A DNA stretch of 64,000 nucleotides, from positions 118,032,573 through 118,096,572 of the forward strand of contig CM068367.1 of NCBI GenBank assembly GCA_034769895.1. The letters run 5' to 3'. A program made the position numbers and the translations under genes. The stretch's first letter is position 1. Every line of letters starts with the position of its first letter. Under the pieces are notes generated by a model that was given only the letters and a program-made list of their open reading frames with translations, did not search any database and had not been told where the DNA came from. The stretch comes from Magicicada septendecula (taxonomy: Eukaryota; Arthropoda; Insecta; Hemiptera; Cicadidae). This document shows positions 23,721 to 35,875 of the stretch, piece after piece.

Positions 23721-24743
23721 ACAAATCATAAAATCGTCAGAACATAGTAAGTCCATCACACATTAAATGTATAGGCCTACTACTACTACTACTACTTCAT
23801 CACATTCGCATTCATTAGTTCTAACATTATCCAATCAGAATCCCTTATCGTAATATTTGTGTACGATAACAATAAGACAAAATCTGTAGTACTTATTAAA
23901 CGTATTCAGGTCTTTTGTCTCTTGTTCGAGCTTCTTTGCTTCCACCTTTTTGCAGATTTTTGTCCAGTACGTTGCCCAACGTCTGTATCGGTTCCCCCCC
24001 CCAAATTCTCTTATGCGCTTGTTAATTCTCCGTATGTATTATATCCAAGTTGCCTGTGTTGAATAAAGGACACAATTATTCATAAATTGAATAATCTCTA
24101 CAGATTAAGCTCTTCACGTACTCATTGGTTTCTGATCCCACCCTTCTTTGAAATTCCTTTAACTTTCTCGAGATACTTCATTACGTTTATCTTTTAGTTT
24201 TTCATCTTTAGATAGTATCCTTGTTTCACATCCATGGTTATAAGGATAACCATAAATAATATCACTTTACATACTCGTACTTTCATTTTTGATTATGTAC
24301 TTACACGTAATAGGAAGTAATTTCTCGCGCTTCGATTGGCAGTACTGAGATTTTGAGCGATAGCAGTGGTTTCGATACCGACCGAGAGTTTTAAGAAATC
24401 AATACGTCCGCTTCTTCCTCTGTGCTAAAAAAAAGGGATCAGACGTAGCCCTACCGCACGCACAGATAGGGCACTGAGCCGAGGGTTAGACTCTCCCACC
24501 CAGTAAGGTGGCATATTTAAAAAATGTTAATGAATTAATTGAAGAAGTAAAACGCGAATGCAGCTTTTGAATTAATGTACCTTAACATGATTTGTGGTAT
24601 AATATTTGTATATATTAAAGCTTAAATTAACATATAAATATATTACACATTGCATAATCTTTTATATAATATATTGTATACGGTACTTTCGTGTTAAATT
24701 ATTTATGCACTGTAAGTTTGATTTTCGAGTTTAGGTTTATGGG
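23721..24743. other. Unassigned stretch
   Basis: No recognisable gene or element. A TAGGCCTA octamer is at 23772 and a run of eight C near 23995. Confidence 0.45.
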
Positions 24744-24746
24744 TAA

Positions 24747-25399
24747 AGCCGGCTACGCAGTAACCATCCCCGCTGTCCAGCATGCCCGACGTCGGTGATG
24801 GATGTGCGCACCATACTGTCGTGCAACTCGTCCAGCGTGCCAGACGTTCTCGTTGATAGGATACGTCCCACAGACATCTAATTTATATTTTTCGATAAAT
24901 TTTGATGTTATTTCATGGTCCATTATGAACTGTAATTAAAACAATAATAACAATATTAAAAATAATAACTGCTAATGATATTTTAATGTATTATGTAAAC
25001 GAAGTAAGCTATACTAAATATTAAACTGAAATTTTATCTGAATCGTTACTTATTAAATATAAACTAAAGAATGAATGTAACGTAAAATTAAACAGTAAAC
25101 ATTTATTAAACGAATGTGCTCTAAAAACATATACTGTACTTGTTCGAAAATGACGATTTGATAGCCAGCAATCGTACGCATGATCAAACATGCACGATTC
25201 CTTGACATCCGTCAACACTACACACGATCCATCCGCACGTCGTGCGGCTTGAGCTGATGGTCTTGCTGGACTCATTTTTCGTCGTGCACATCCTTCAAGA
25301 AGTACACGACGTGCGGATGGATGTCAAAGCTACGCACTGTCGTTTTTGAGTTGCTGTCCGTCATGACGTCCAGCGGGGATGGTTACTGCGTAGCCGGCT
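24747..25399. mobile_element. 653-bp MITE with TAA duplication (PIF/Harbinger-like), copy 1
   Basis: The left end is AGCCGGCTACGCAGTAACCA and the right end its inverse; the terminal repeat extends about 29 bp through CCCCGCTG. TAA flanks both sides (24744-24746 and 25400-25402), as expected of PIF/Harbinger elements, which duplicate TWA. A second inverted pair lies inside (ATCCGCACGTCGTG and its inverse near 25230 and 25305). Copy 2 is at 28926. The short minus-strand frame shared by both copies is probably just sequence identity, as it has no transposase motif. Confidence 0.8.
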
Positions 25400-25402
25400 T
25401 AA

Positions 25403-28079
25403 TAGAATGGGGATGATTCGTACGTATTTAGGCATGTTCATAACATTTTTTTAAATTTTTATGTTAATCGGTTCTCATTAGAAAAAAATATTACCAGAAG
25501 ATTTAGTGTTTTTAATTAAGTTTATATTTATTGCGTTAAATAAAATATTAATACGTTTTTGCATATTGCGATCGTCAATAAAAAAAGATGCGGTTTAATC
25601 CAATTCCATTTGCGATTAGGTCGGTAAGTGTATTTCTCGTTTTACTGAATCGTATTGTATGGCAAAAACTTCATTGCAGAGGTTTTGTGTAGCGGCATCG
25701 AGACTGGGGTATTATTCCGCAGCAGTTCTATCTCTTTGTGCCAGTAAGCAACCTCGCTATCTGGATGGCACTTATTACAGAACGGAAAAAAGACGTAGCT
25801 GTAACGCGACATTGGAAGAAGGTTATGTGTCCGTGATTCCGTTTTATTGAACGTAATTTTACTTCACTACTTTTATTTTATTTTTTGTTTATTGCGTTGT
25901 TTGACGTTAACATATTTTTCTAAATATAATTGAATCGTTATTACTGTGTCGGTAATGTGGTGAATAAATAACAACGAACGGTAAATTAATATTAAAATAT
26001 GCCTCTCAAGTTTTCTGAATAATTCATATTTTCGAACGAACGGACGAACTATTCGAAAAGAAACATTGTGGATAATAAACAAGGTACGTAGAGTAACGCC
26101 GTTTGCGGCCGCATTCCGATTGAGCCGTCGAAACAATTACCATGTAAATTAAGCGATTAATATTCAGAACAACAGTTTTCTCAGTTCATATTATTGGATT
26201 CGTTTTATAAATAACGGGCATATGATACACAGTTCTGTCGACCGCTCGTGGAAACAGCTTAACAGGATCAGAGCGTAGTTAAATTGAGAAAACTCAATAT
26301 AACTATATTTATATACTATATATAAAATAATATTTATCAGAAAGACTTGAATGAGCATTTTCAAACATGTAATTACTAGAAATGTGTACGGAAAGTGTAG
26401 TTACGTAAAAAGTAGTAAATTGTATGTTCTGCGCATGCGCCAACTGTGAATTGTAAATTTATATTTTGTTTAGTGACATTTTTAAAATTTAAATTAAGAA
26501 ATAGAGTGAAATGAATAATATATGGGGAATAACAAGTCGTGAAGCAAATAGTCCGTCGTATTTTTCTTCAGCCTTTTAAGGATTAGGTCGTTCAACTTGT
26601 TCCGGTCTCCTTTACATCTTCTTGATTTTACAAATCTCTGTTTACTTTATGCATATAGTTTAGTGCCATTTATGGAATCCTCGTCTGTTTCATTCTTTCA
26701 AGCTACCCTTTCATGTTTTTTCAATGTTACTCTCTTATCGAGTATACATTTAAATAAATCATCTCGTAAAATGTGTGCGTGTACGCTTCGTTCGTTAGAT
26801 ATTCCGTCCATCCTAGTCCGGACGAATGTTACGAATTTCGGTTTGGATGTGAGTAGATTGTTCAGAAGTAATGTGATAAAACTCGATTTCTGTATACTTA
26901 TGTATATTCTTCAACGTTCTCTTCTATTTATTGTTACACAGGGACGTTATGTGTCTTACTTGTCATTGTTCTATCCACCAACAAAGATTATGCCATTGTT
27001 CTGCCATCTTTTAAAAGATCTTGTTTATCTTCTGCTGTTGGGTTTATGCCTCAATATCTGTTTCGGAAGCGTCTTTTCATTCATTCTGTAACTCTCCATC
27101 CTTCTGTATATTGCTATATTTTATGTCCAACTCTTCTTTACGTTTTTGTTATAATACAATATATAATATTTTACATGTAATATAGGTAATATAACGAAAT
27201 ATATTTCAGTGGATAAGATTCTGCTCTGACCTTTTTTCCATTTACTCATGTTATAGTAATGGAAAACTTCCATTTTCCAATCCGTATATAGTAATGTGGG
27301 AAATGCGTGTGAAACTTCAACTGAGGATTCTATGTGGTGTCACTTATACTCTCCTGGTAGACCCACACCACATTGCTTGTTAACGTAAGTGTCTACATCT
27401 CTGCCGTACGTTATATTTCCTAAATATAGGCCTATCCTAAATATTAGAAAGGGGGTGCTTGAAAAATGTGATTATCGGTACAAATTTTTGCGCGCGCGTA
27501 TATTAGTAAAAGAGTAGGTGATAAATTACTCTCTTACAGGACTTCCTGATTCATTAATTCATTAAACGTAGCCTGAGTATAGTGAGTAATATAATTATTT
27601 GTGTTTTGAAGTAGGCCTACCGCTTTAAAAGTTACTAGAAATTTCCGTGTTCTTTCATTATATTCCAATGTTTTTCTTTATCTACCCAGACTACGTGTGC
27701 TTCAGTACGGTTGTGTTGACTTGCAGTTCTTTTGGTTTTCTCATAAGACAGTTACTTTTTTCTTAGCATCTTTCTTTTACTTTTGCGTCTTTTCGTACAT
27801 TCGTATCTTCCCAATGGGGTTTTCTTCTCAGTGACTTAATATGAGTAGTCGTTGTTGTCTCTAACTATGTGGTCTGACGATTGCCGCCATCTCTTCGTAG
27901 AATTTTTAATCGTAAGATATTTCCTCGTTAGTTCTTTGGTATACCTTATGCTTCACTTTATTGTTCGTCTTGATTGCCTTGTCTCTAAAGCCTTAACAGT
28001 TTGTTTTTCTTTTGCACCCAGCGTCCTTAGGATGTTGCGGTGTCAGTCTCCTAGACCAACTTACAATAGATAATATTAG
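25403..28079. other. Unassigned stretch
   Basis: The plus-strand frame at 26597-27091 (164 codons) is Leu/Ser/Phe-rich, has no domain I recognise, and looks like the reverse side of pyrimidine-rich repeat DNA. TAGGCCTA occurs at 27427 and 27612. Confidence 0.4.
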
Positions 28080-28250
28080 TTGGTCAGTTTTATACCAGCT
28101 TAGAAAGATAATAGTAGTGGAAAGATTACTGGTAGGGAAGACGTAATTAGACAGGATAGAGGAGACACACAACTGTCACGGTATGGACACATGAGATAGG
28201 TGGATAAGGCTTACAGAGGTAAAAAATGTAAACGGCCAGAAATATACTGT
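28080..28250 (+). pseudogene. LINE C-terminal scrap
   Basis: A frame reads DTQLSRYGHMR, a stop, then VDKAY, recalling the QLRWYGHVMRMDE box that follows the SETW region in several insect LINEs. It is very short and broken. Confidence 0.4.
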
Positions 28251-28922
28251 AGAAATATCGTCGTATATATTCCTAGCGTCCATGGTCCGATCCGATTAGT
28301 GCTACGCGTCGTTAACAGCTTTTGATTAGTAGTTCCTTCTTATGGCAGTGCTGATGTCATTAGAGCGTAGCTTCTGTCTTTGTAGTTGAACACGTTTTAA
28401 AGATTCTCTTAATCCTTCTTTGCTTTATATCCTCCCGGTTTCTTCTATTTACCGTTATTGTATGCTCCGCACCCGTTTATTTCTGGTATCGATATAAAAA
28501 TGTGTCGCGAATATTTTTGAAAATTGTCCTTGCTTCGGTTCGTTTAGATAACTTTAAACACTGGCGTATTCATTAAAACGAGTCCCGTTATTATTTTTTA
28601 ATTGGAGAGAAGTTGGTGTGTGGTGTCAATGCGAGCAGTAAAACTGTCGACGGTTGTTACACGGGTGAGAATCTGTCGGTTTGTTGCCTGTCATTGCACT
28701 CTGTTGCTGCCGGGGTCGGTCCAGTCGGTTTCAAGGTTAGTACGTCTCTCGTCACGACGTGTTGCCGCGGCAAACCGATCTTTCTAGAACTCAACTAGTA
28801 CTTTCACTGCCGATTCCGGCCGGTTAATGTCGTAACTGTGGAAGATTTCTGTGGTTTTATTACGTTACTGCGAACGCGTTAGAATTTTCAGTCGTTGGAT
28901 TATTGTACAGTTGAATCTACTG
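28251..28922. other. Unassigned stretch
   Basis: Overlapping frames at 28602-28798 have no recognisable domain. Confidence 0.4.
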
Positions 28923-28925
28923 TTA

Positions 28926-29620
28926 AGCCGGCTACGTACTATCCATCGCCGCTGTCCACCATCCCCGACGTCGGTGATGGATGTGCGCACCACACTGCCG
29001 TGCAACTCGTCCAGCGTGCCAGACATTCTTTAGGTTTTTTAGTTATTTTTATTCATATAATCTGCCGAGGATACGTCCCACAGACATCTATTTAATGTAT
29101 ATTTTTCGATAAATTTTGATGTTATTTCACGGTCTATTATGAATTGTAATTAAAACAAATGAATAGTAACAATATTTAAAATAATAACTACTAATGATAT
29201 TTGAATGTATTATGTAAACGAAGAATAAACTAACCTAAAAATTACACTGAAATTTTATCTGAACCGTTACTTATTAAATATAAACTAAAGAATGAATGTA
29301 ACGTAAAATTAAACAGTAAACATTTATTAAACGAATGTGCTCTAAAAACATGTACTGTACTTGCTCGAAAATGACTATTTGATAGACAGCAAGCGTACGC
29401 ATGATCAAACATTGCACAATGCACGATTCCTTGACATCCGTCAACACTACATACGATCCATCCACACGTCGTGCGGCTTGAACTGATGGTCTTACTGGAC
29501 TCATTTTTCGTCGTGCACATCCTTCAAAAAATACACGACGTGCGGATGGATGTCAAAGCTACGCACTGTCGTTTTTGACTTGCTGTCATGACGTCCAGCG
29601 GGGATGGTTAGTGCGCAGTA
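28926..29620. mobile_element. MITE, copy 2 of the 24.7-kb family
   Basis: It starts AGCCGGCTACGTACTATCCA after a TTA, and follows copy 1 through nearly its whole length, including GTCGGTGATGGATGTGCGCA, the AT-rich centre and the inner ACGACGTGCGGATGGATGTC. The right end keeps CAGCGGGGATGGTTA but the last 15 or so bases have diverged, so the terminal repeat and target duplication are damaged. It carries a short insertion near 29035 relative to copy 1. Confidence 0.8.
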
Positions 29621-30423
29621 CTTTGATCTGTTTCTACTTGTGTCAATAGGTTGTTTCAGTTAATAATTATTCCCGTCTGTCGTCTTCCGAATTCCGGTGG
29701 AGACCGTACTTAATGTTTTTTAAGCTTATTTCATTAAAAACAGCTGGCTTATATAGAACTGAATCATTTTATACTGGTATTCGTGTTGAAGGAACAGTTT
29801 TTAAGGGCGTTGTGTATTCAGAGGTACCTTGAAAACTCTGATATCTCAAAGGCAATTAACAGCAGTAGAGGGTCATAAAACTACAGCCTTTTCTTATTTT
29901 TGGTTCAGAAATTATATAAATGACTTGACAGTATCCTGTAATACTATGTAGCCTACGCACTTATTCGATATTTGTCATCAGTACCAAAATATTGTCCACT
30001 TCCATCATAAATGGAAAGCGAATGGGATTCGCGATTTTTATTTGTTAAATGAAATGGGTAGGCTTACGTACATGGCAAAACACTCACGTACACATAGTTG
30101 CGATAGATATATAATACTTGTAGCTTACAAACGTTTCTTTTTAGTATACATTTAACTAGCGCACAGGAAACATCAGACTTAACGGCAAAGTTCCTTCGTA
30201 GTATTAAAACGCACCATTAAATTACTTAATTTTGTGACGCATCAGTGGAAGAGGCTAAATGTTTGTGACCGTCTACCCCTGTGTAGGCCTACTGGTCTGC
30301 ATGGATCCGCTACTGGGACGTCATTCTTTGTTGCGGCTTATTCTTCCAACACGGTCCGTGACACTCCGAAAAGTCAAGAAAAAATATGAAAAAAAGTCTT
30401 CTTCTCCTCCTCCTCCTCAAGGG
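29621..30423. other. Unassigned stretch
   Basis: No recognisable gene. TAGGCCTA lies at 30284. Confidence 0.4.
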
Positions 30424-30843
30424 TTAGGTTATACAAACATGTTCCGGCACCCATCTCATCCTCGGACAATCCACGTATCTTCTACCAGTGGCTTTATAGT
30501 TCAGTGCCGCTTTAGACAATCGATCTTTGCAGATGATCCCACCTTTCCTTCTGTAAGATGAAATAATTTCATTTATGTCCTGTACTTCGAATTCTGCTCT
30601 GAAATCCTCATTCCATATTCTATCTTGCAATGTGTAGTTTACAGTACTTCGAAGAAACTGCATTTCAGCACTCTGAACCTTGCCGCATTCCTTTTTTGTC
30701 ATCACCCACCCATCACTCGCATATGTCAGTGTGGGTATTGCAGTTGTCTTATAAAATTGAATCCTTGTGCTGTGCCTTTTTTTATTTCTAAGATTCATAT
30801 GTATCGTACCACAAATAATCCTTTGGCAGTAGGACCCTGTCAA
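30424..30843 (-). pseudogene. LINE C-terminal region
   Basis: An open minus-strand frame of 139 codons reads IQFYKTTAIPTLTYASDGW (the IPTLLYGSETW box with changes), KVQSAEMQFLRSTVNYT, RIWNEDFRAEFEVQDINEI and ends CPRMRWVPEHV. It is the same general family as the 14.7-kb fragment, which shares the WVPEHV ending. It is truncated on its 5' side and missing the catalytic RT core, so it cannot work. Confidence 0.8.
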
Positions 30844-30869
30844 AGGATAAGGACTTGAATAAATGGATT

Positions 30870-30965
30870 TGCGGAAAAATTAAAGATTGCCACGTGGAAT
30901 GTTAGAGGGATCAATGGCAAATAATTGGAAATAGCAAAAGTATTTGAAAAAAAAGTGTTTTAAAA
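30870..30965 (+). pseudogene. LINE APE-endonuclease N-terminal scrap
   Basis: The frame reads LKIATWNVRGINGK, a stop, then LEIAKVFEKKVF. IATWNVRGI is the start of the APE-type endonuclease domain of LINE second open frames. It points away from the minus-strand RT piece that ends about 30 bp to its left, so the two are from separate insertions or a rearranged copy. Confidence 0.65.
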
Positions 30966-31895
30966 TAACTTTGAAACGATAACGTCGCCCACTTAACTGA
31001 CGTAATCAGTACGAACACGTTACGATATATTTGTTTGCGGCATCGTAAAAAAACGCGCATATTTACTGTACTGAAAAAATTATCGTGTTAACAGCTGAGA
31101 TTATTGTTAGCGGAACTAATAACCGGCGTGTTTCAGCCTGTTTGTTGCAGATTTTGTGCGGTGTTTATTTGAATTTGTCGGTTACAACGAAATAAATTTA
31201 CTTTTTTTTTAGACCATTAAGAATCACGTAACATATTAATGTATGTCAATTTATATACACGTTCGTTTAAATGTATAGCCTGAGCGAATTAAATGAAACT
31301 GTATATGAGTCAGTATTATCATCGTGATCACATGTTTTTATAGCAAAATCCTGTAAGTTCTGCTTGTGCAAACAGCTGGTTTTTACTGTTAAGTGTGCAT
31401 TACGCCGGCTTCGAAGTAGTGATCGTGACTAAACGTGAGAGTAAACGGTTTCACGGTATATAAATATGTATATTATGACTTTTGAGTTAAAACCAACAGC
31501 GATGTTGCTGTTTGAGCTATGACGTTCTGACGATTGTCTTCAGCGCGTTCTTTCTTTTGCGTCGTTTCTTCAGCCTTTGTTCTTTTTCTTGTAGTAATTT
31601 CGCTCGATTTCTGAGCATCGTTAAACTAAACTCGTCAACAAATTGTTTCACAAAATAAATTTCAAAACAGATTGTGTTTGTAATTTAGCGCATGAACTAC
31701 GGAAGAAATGAAACAGTACATAAAAAATTATTTAAACTGTAAGTGTTTATTTATTGAATCAAAAGTCTGTATTTTTTATATAAAATCGTCATACTATTTT
31801 TAAAAAACTAAACCATACAAAATTTAATTTAGCTTGTTTCCCTTCACGCGGTCCCTTACTTTACAATTTGGTTCGATTTAAGACATTATTCACAG
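30966..31895. other. Unassigned stretch
   Basis: No recognisable gene; several AT-rich runs. The segment CATTATTCACAG at 31884-31895 is repeated at 32356 and may be the target duplication of the palindromic element. Confidence 0.5.
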
Positions 31896-31984
31896 TTTAC
31901 TTTTTTTTGCGTACCGTATCACTTATTATATGATATATAATTACCTTACTATCCACTTTAGCGATACAAAGTTTCGTCAATGAT

Positions 31985-32015
31985 GACGCGTTTCGGGACT
32001 AAGTCCCATCCTCAG
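31985..32015 (-). ncRNA. Hammerhead-ribozyme-like motif HH4
   Basis: It is identical to HH5 on the opposite strand: CTGAGGA, an extra T, stem II GGGAC with GTCCC (TTA loop), GAAA, CGCG and TC. Confidence 0.7.
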
Positions 32016-32272
32016 ATACACTTAATTAATAAACTAAAACATTAAAATCGCGACCATGATACTGGTCAAGTCAAAAATAAAATAAAATATGTTACAAATC
32101 GCATGTAATAAGTTTTACTAACCACGGCCGGAGCTCCCGCATGCGTTCACCCACAACGCATAGTAAATAGTAAAACTTATTACATGCGATTTGTAACTTA
32201 TTTTATTTTATTTTTGACTTGACCAGTATCATGGTCGCGATTTTAATGTTTTAGTTTATTAATTAAGTGTAT

Positions 32273-32303
32273 CTGAGGATGGGACTTAGTCCCGAAACGC
32301 GTC
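32273..32303 (+). ncRNA. Hammerhead-ribozyme-like motif HH5
   Basis: CTGAGGA at 32273-32279, one extra T, a perfect 5-bp stem II (GGGAC/GTCCC with TTA loop), GAAA at 32294-32297, a self-complementary CGCG as stem III and the permitted cleavage triplet GTC at 32301-32303. Stem I can form from GTGTAT before the core and ATCAT after the site, with one bulged T. All core residues fit a type I hammerhead apart from the extra T before stem II. The self-complementary CGCG fits action as a dimer, as known for PLE hammerheads with a tiny stem III. Confidence 0.72.
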
Positions 32304-32367
32304 ATCATTGACGAAACTTTGTATCGCTAAAGTGGATATTAAAGTAATTATATATCATTATTCACAG

Positions 32368-33529
32368 GGTACTTGCATCAAGTTAATAGTTCTACATGTT
32401 AGGTTATAGTGGCCTGCTAAATAGGACACAATGCTGAATTCTCTCTGCCGCCACAGCTCACTATTCGCCCAGTGTACGTTCGTTCATAGTCTGTAGGTTC
32501 GACCGTGAGAGACTTCGGAAACAAGCATTTAACAGTTAGTTGTGAGTGACATGTTTTCGAAGACTGCCATGTCTGGCTTTTTCTGTCGTAAGCTGTGTTA
32601 TTGTTGTTTCGGGGATAAACCTCTATGCCCGGGGTCTGTTCCGGCCAGGATCTTCGTGAAGTGCCCAAACACGCTGTAGACAAGAGCGATCAAGACGAAC
32701 AATAAAGTGAAACTTAAGGTATATCAAAGGACTGACGAGGAAAGATCATTTATTACAAAATTCTAGGAACAGTTGCCACCAATCGTCAAGTCACTCACAC
32801 ACAACAAACTTGTACACACATTGCAAAGGAAGATCCCAAATGTACGAAAGATGCTTAAGATAAAGAAATATGGTCAGAAAAATCTAACTGTCTTACAGTA
32901 AAACCAAACACTTTATTTACTTTCAGTACCATAAATGGCCGAAGAAAAAATTTCAACGAAAAAAGCGTTTGAATCTCTATGATACGCCCATTTTTACAAT
33001 ATGATGTTGAATACGATTTGAGAATCATTCTCGGTATTCCATAGTCAGATAATTATGTTAACGTGTTATACTCGTAATAACAGCGACAGTTTGTACAGAG
33101 TACGTATTGAAGTGTTGTCCCACAATTTGTTATGGTGATGTGATGACTGTGCCGTAAGGATGATGCGAATAATAAAAACGTTGGAAAATTTAATAACGTC
33201 AGGCTTATAATAAGTAAAAAAAAACTACAAAAGCGATAACGAGGGGACCAGAGGAAAAGAGTAACAACCATATAATAACAGCCGTACAGTGGACTAACGG
33301 TTGAAAATAATTATTATAAATAAAATAACAAAACAGCTGTTGAGTGCAGTGAGCAGCAGTCAGCCAAGCCTCGTGTTTAATTATAACTCTGACGTTAACT
33401 GCAGCGATGCATTTGAATATAATTTGAACTGCATTATAGTAATAACACGAGAGCGAAGCGTAGGTGGCGGTAGTGTGATGTGTTATTGTTGTGTAATAGG
33501 GTTAGGCGGCAGCAGCTTGCCCTCAACGA
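32368..33529. other. Unassigned stretch
   Basis: No recognisable gene or repeat. Confidence 0.4.
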
Positions 33530-33740
33530 ACGGATGAGTCGGAGCTGGGGCGCGGGGGTGCTCGTGCCGCCGCCCCACCAGCAAACGTCACCACCGCCAC
33601 CGTCACGGCCAAGGCTGCCACCGCGGGGTACAACCGTCTCCCCCTCCCCGCTTCCGCTCCCCAGCGCCGCGAGAGATGCACGATGCATTAGCGATAGTTG
33701 TGTGCTGCATCCAAGGACAAGGTTACTCCCGCCAGAGGCG
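33530..33740. promoter_or_regulatory. GC-rich island; possible promoter or first exon
   Basis: About 210 bp of strongly GC-rich, CpG-rich DNA inside an AT-rich window. Open frames run through it on both strands (33480-33824 plus, Pro-rich; 33434-33787 minus, Gly-rich). Neither has a domain, and both look driven by composition. I infer at most an unmethylated regulatory island or 5' exon. No TATA box or initiator is clear. Confidence 0.3.
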
Positions 33741-34179
33741 CGCGCGGCGTACTTCAACGCTTCAACAGATGTACCACCAACGATCAACTTTCAGTGTACA
33801 TTCTTGGGTTGTATTTTTTTCTGAATAGTTAACAATAGAATTGTTGCAGTGAATTAATAGGAAACTTTGGTCAGTTGATTCGATTACTTGTTTGTAGCGA
33901 GCGCTGCGAGTAGTTACAGCTGCGGTGGAGAGCTGTACTGGGCGCAAGTTCAACCCATTTAATGTCAACATTTAACCCAGTTAGCGGGTTAGAGATAAAT
34001 TCAACTTACATTACAAATACCTACGAGTAACAAGACACGATTAAAAGTGTAACAAGATGTAAAAGTGTTAGAAACACTGTTTAGGCCCAGTTTGGAGATT
34101 TTTGTAGCAGTATTCGTATTTTGTTTAAGACGAAAGTTATGATAGCAGTCGGGCAGTAATTCAATCAGTAGAACGAATG
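33741..34179. other. Unassigned stretch
   Basis: No recognisable gene or repeat. Confidence 0.4.
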
Positions 34180-34450
34180 CCTCACGTAAGATGATTTAAA
34201 GACGAAGAGTAGCGTATTGAAGCAGATTAATAATGGATAGCTTGATTTGAATTCATAGGAAGGACAGGCTAGACGAGAAACGTGTCTTTAGAGTACAAGG
34301 CAGAATTGAAGATGAACGACCTTGGAAGAGGTTACCAATGACATGGACGGAAAGACCCAGTTGAAGCAACAAGGTTGGCCCAGAATAAGGCGTTCTGGAA
34401 AGATATATTAAATCTCACAAGGTACATGCGTCGTGTGCATAAAAAAGTGC
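34180..34450 (+). pseudogene. LINE C-terminal scrap
   Basis: In one frame the region near 34330-34440 reads KDPVEATRLAQNKAFWKDIL then NLTRYMRRV, resembling the conserved C-terminal tail of insect LINE proteins. Frameshifts upstream blur the rest. Confidence 0.5.
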
Positions 34451-35665
34451 TAGTTGAAACTAAAGGCAGATAATTTATATATCAAATTTGGAAAGTTATA
34501 GGTTGCTTAGTTTTGCTGTGGAGGAGGGGGCAAACTGTACTATCTTAAACTAAACCAAGAAACGAGTTGGATCTAATTATTGTATTACCTTATTTCAGTT
34601 CTCTCTTGTGACTTCTAGTAGCGTTTAGTATGAATCTGCACTGCAGTTGGATGTATGATTGTTGAATCTGTGTTATCGTATGGACCTAAAGTATACAGTG
34701 TAAATGCTAACGCAGTGTTTGACCACCTAAGGAGGGGTGCTTAAAACATAAAAAATGGAAAGAAAATTAATAAGGAGGAAGAATCCAATGAATTAAAGAC
34801 GTGTGTAACACAGAGAATACGAAAAAGAGGTCTGAATTGGTTTGTGCAGACTGGAACCCGCCCAGCGAACTCACGAACGTAAAAGGACAGAGGAATTGGA
34901 TTCAAATTATGTACGTTTCTTTGTTTGAACAGGTGTGCTTTGTCAGTTTGATTCTGCTGCCCGTGGTGTTGACTCCGTATCGTTATTCGTCCCGTCGTTG
35001 CATTCTTCTTCTTTTGTTGTTCTCCTTCTCCGTGATGACTGTGGACGGCGACGCCGAGGGGAGGAGACTTCTTCAATGGATGACACCACGTTTTATAAGC
35101 GAACCAAGAGCTACCGTGTTACACCACGCGGAGAGAACCGGTTTTTGCGCGCGCGCACACATATGTATAAAGTAGTGGTGGACGATGTTGTGTTACAAAA
35201 AGGTTTATATACGCGCGCGTGTGTGCGTGCGCAGACGGAGTTTCGCACGTCGAACAAGAATTTATTGCGTCGTCCGTCCGTCCGTCGTCGTCGTCGTCTG
35301 TCGCTTGTTTGCGTTCGTCTGTATTCGAAAACGCCAATAAACGAGCGGTATTTTACTGTCTCCGTTTGCGGGCGTATTTCCCCCCGTACAGTTTTTCAGT
35401 AACATTGTTAACACTGTCTGCATTATTGATCGGACTTTTCCCCTTCGCTAGGAATCCGTGAGACAAGAACGCATTACTGACAGACGGACCGAGTTCTTCG
35501 CGTTCCGTTTCCCTCCGTTCTGATGTATTGATCATCATCGCCGACTGGACGGATTAGTCGTTCGTCAGGGTTACGGACCGTTGTGCTGTGTCGTGCCGAC
35601 TCCAGTCGTTTTCTCTTTAGACTTGACATCCGATATATGTAAGGGGGAAACGGTTAAAAATGCGA
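34451..35665. other. Unassigned stretch
   Basis: Overlapping open frames at 34801-35175 and 34935-35402 are up to 155 codons but are crossed by (CG)n-like and (GTC)n tracts and show no domain. I do not support them as genes. Confidence 0.35.
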
Positions 35666-35828
35666 CTGATATAGCCTAATGACTGACAGCTTCAAAAAAT
35701 TCAACGTTCCCTTGTTCGATTGTAACAACCGAAACAGGATCTAATCGGTTGTGTTTTCTAAGGCTTTCCATGGTCGACGTCAGTACCTCTGAACGATTAA
35801 TTGCCGTGCTATTAGGTCATACGTTTTG

Positions 35829-35875
35829 TTAACCATACGTTTCGGCCTCACCAGGGGAGGTCACCTTCAGTGGTA
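35829..35875 (-). ncRNA. Hammerhead-ribozyme-like motif HH6, decayed
   Basis: On the minus strand ACCA precedes CTGAAGG, then T, a stem II with CCTC/GAGG, GAAA, CG, TA and TGGT. ACCA and TGGT pair as stem I, with further pairs beyond one mismatch. The A at the end of the first core box is G here, which should damage activity. A further decayed copy lies at 36020-36080. Confidence 0.45.

Larger units (their letters stand above)
31896..32355. mobile_element. Palindromic ribozyme-bearing element, 12-bp duplication
   Basis: Two arms of about 191 bp (31930-32120 and 32168-32358) are near-perfect inverse copies, separated by a 47-bp GC-rich spacer. Each arm holds one hammerhead-like motif pointing outward (HH4 on minus, HH5 on plus). 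The whole is bracketed by the 12-bp direct repeat CATTATTCACAG (31884 and 32356). Inverted partial copies with short target duplications are characteristic of PLE insertions, so I infer a non-autonomous PLE derivative. No protein is encoded. The high arm identity means recent origin or gene conversion. Confidence 0.7.

Noticed and set aside
26597-27091. 164-codon open frame
   Set aside because: No recognisable domain or signal; hydrophobic pyrimidine-rich translation without supporting structure.
25021-29520. Shared minus-strand frames of 84 and 92 codons in the two MITE copies
   Set aside because: Similarity follows from DNA identity of the MITE copies; no transposase motif.
33434-33824. 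Overlapping Pro-rich and Gly-rich frames of 114-117 codons
   Set aside because: Explained by GC-rich composition; no start context, domain or partner exons that I can support.
34801-35402. Overlapping frames up to 155 codons
   Set aside because: Arg/Ser-rich products of CG- and GTC-rich DNA; two overlapping frames are equally open and neither shows a domain.
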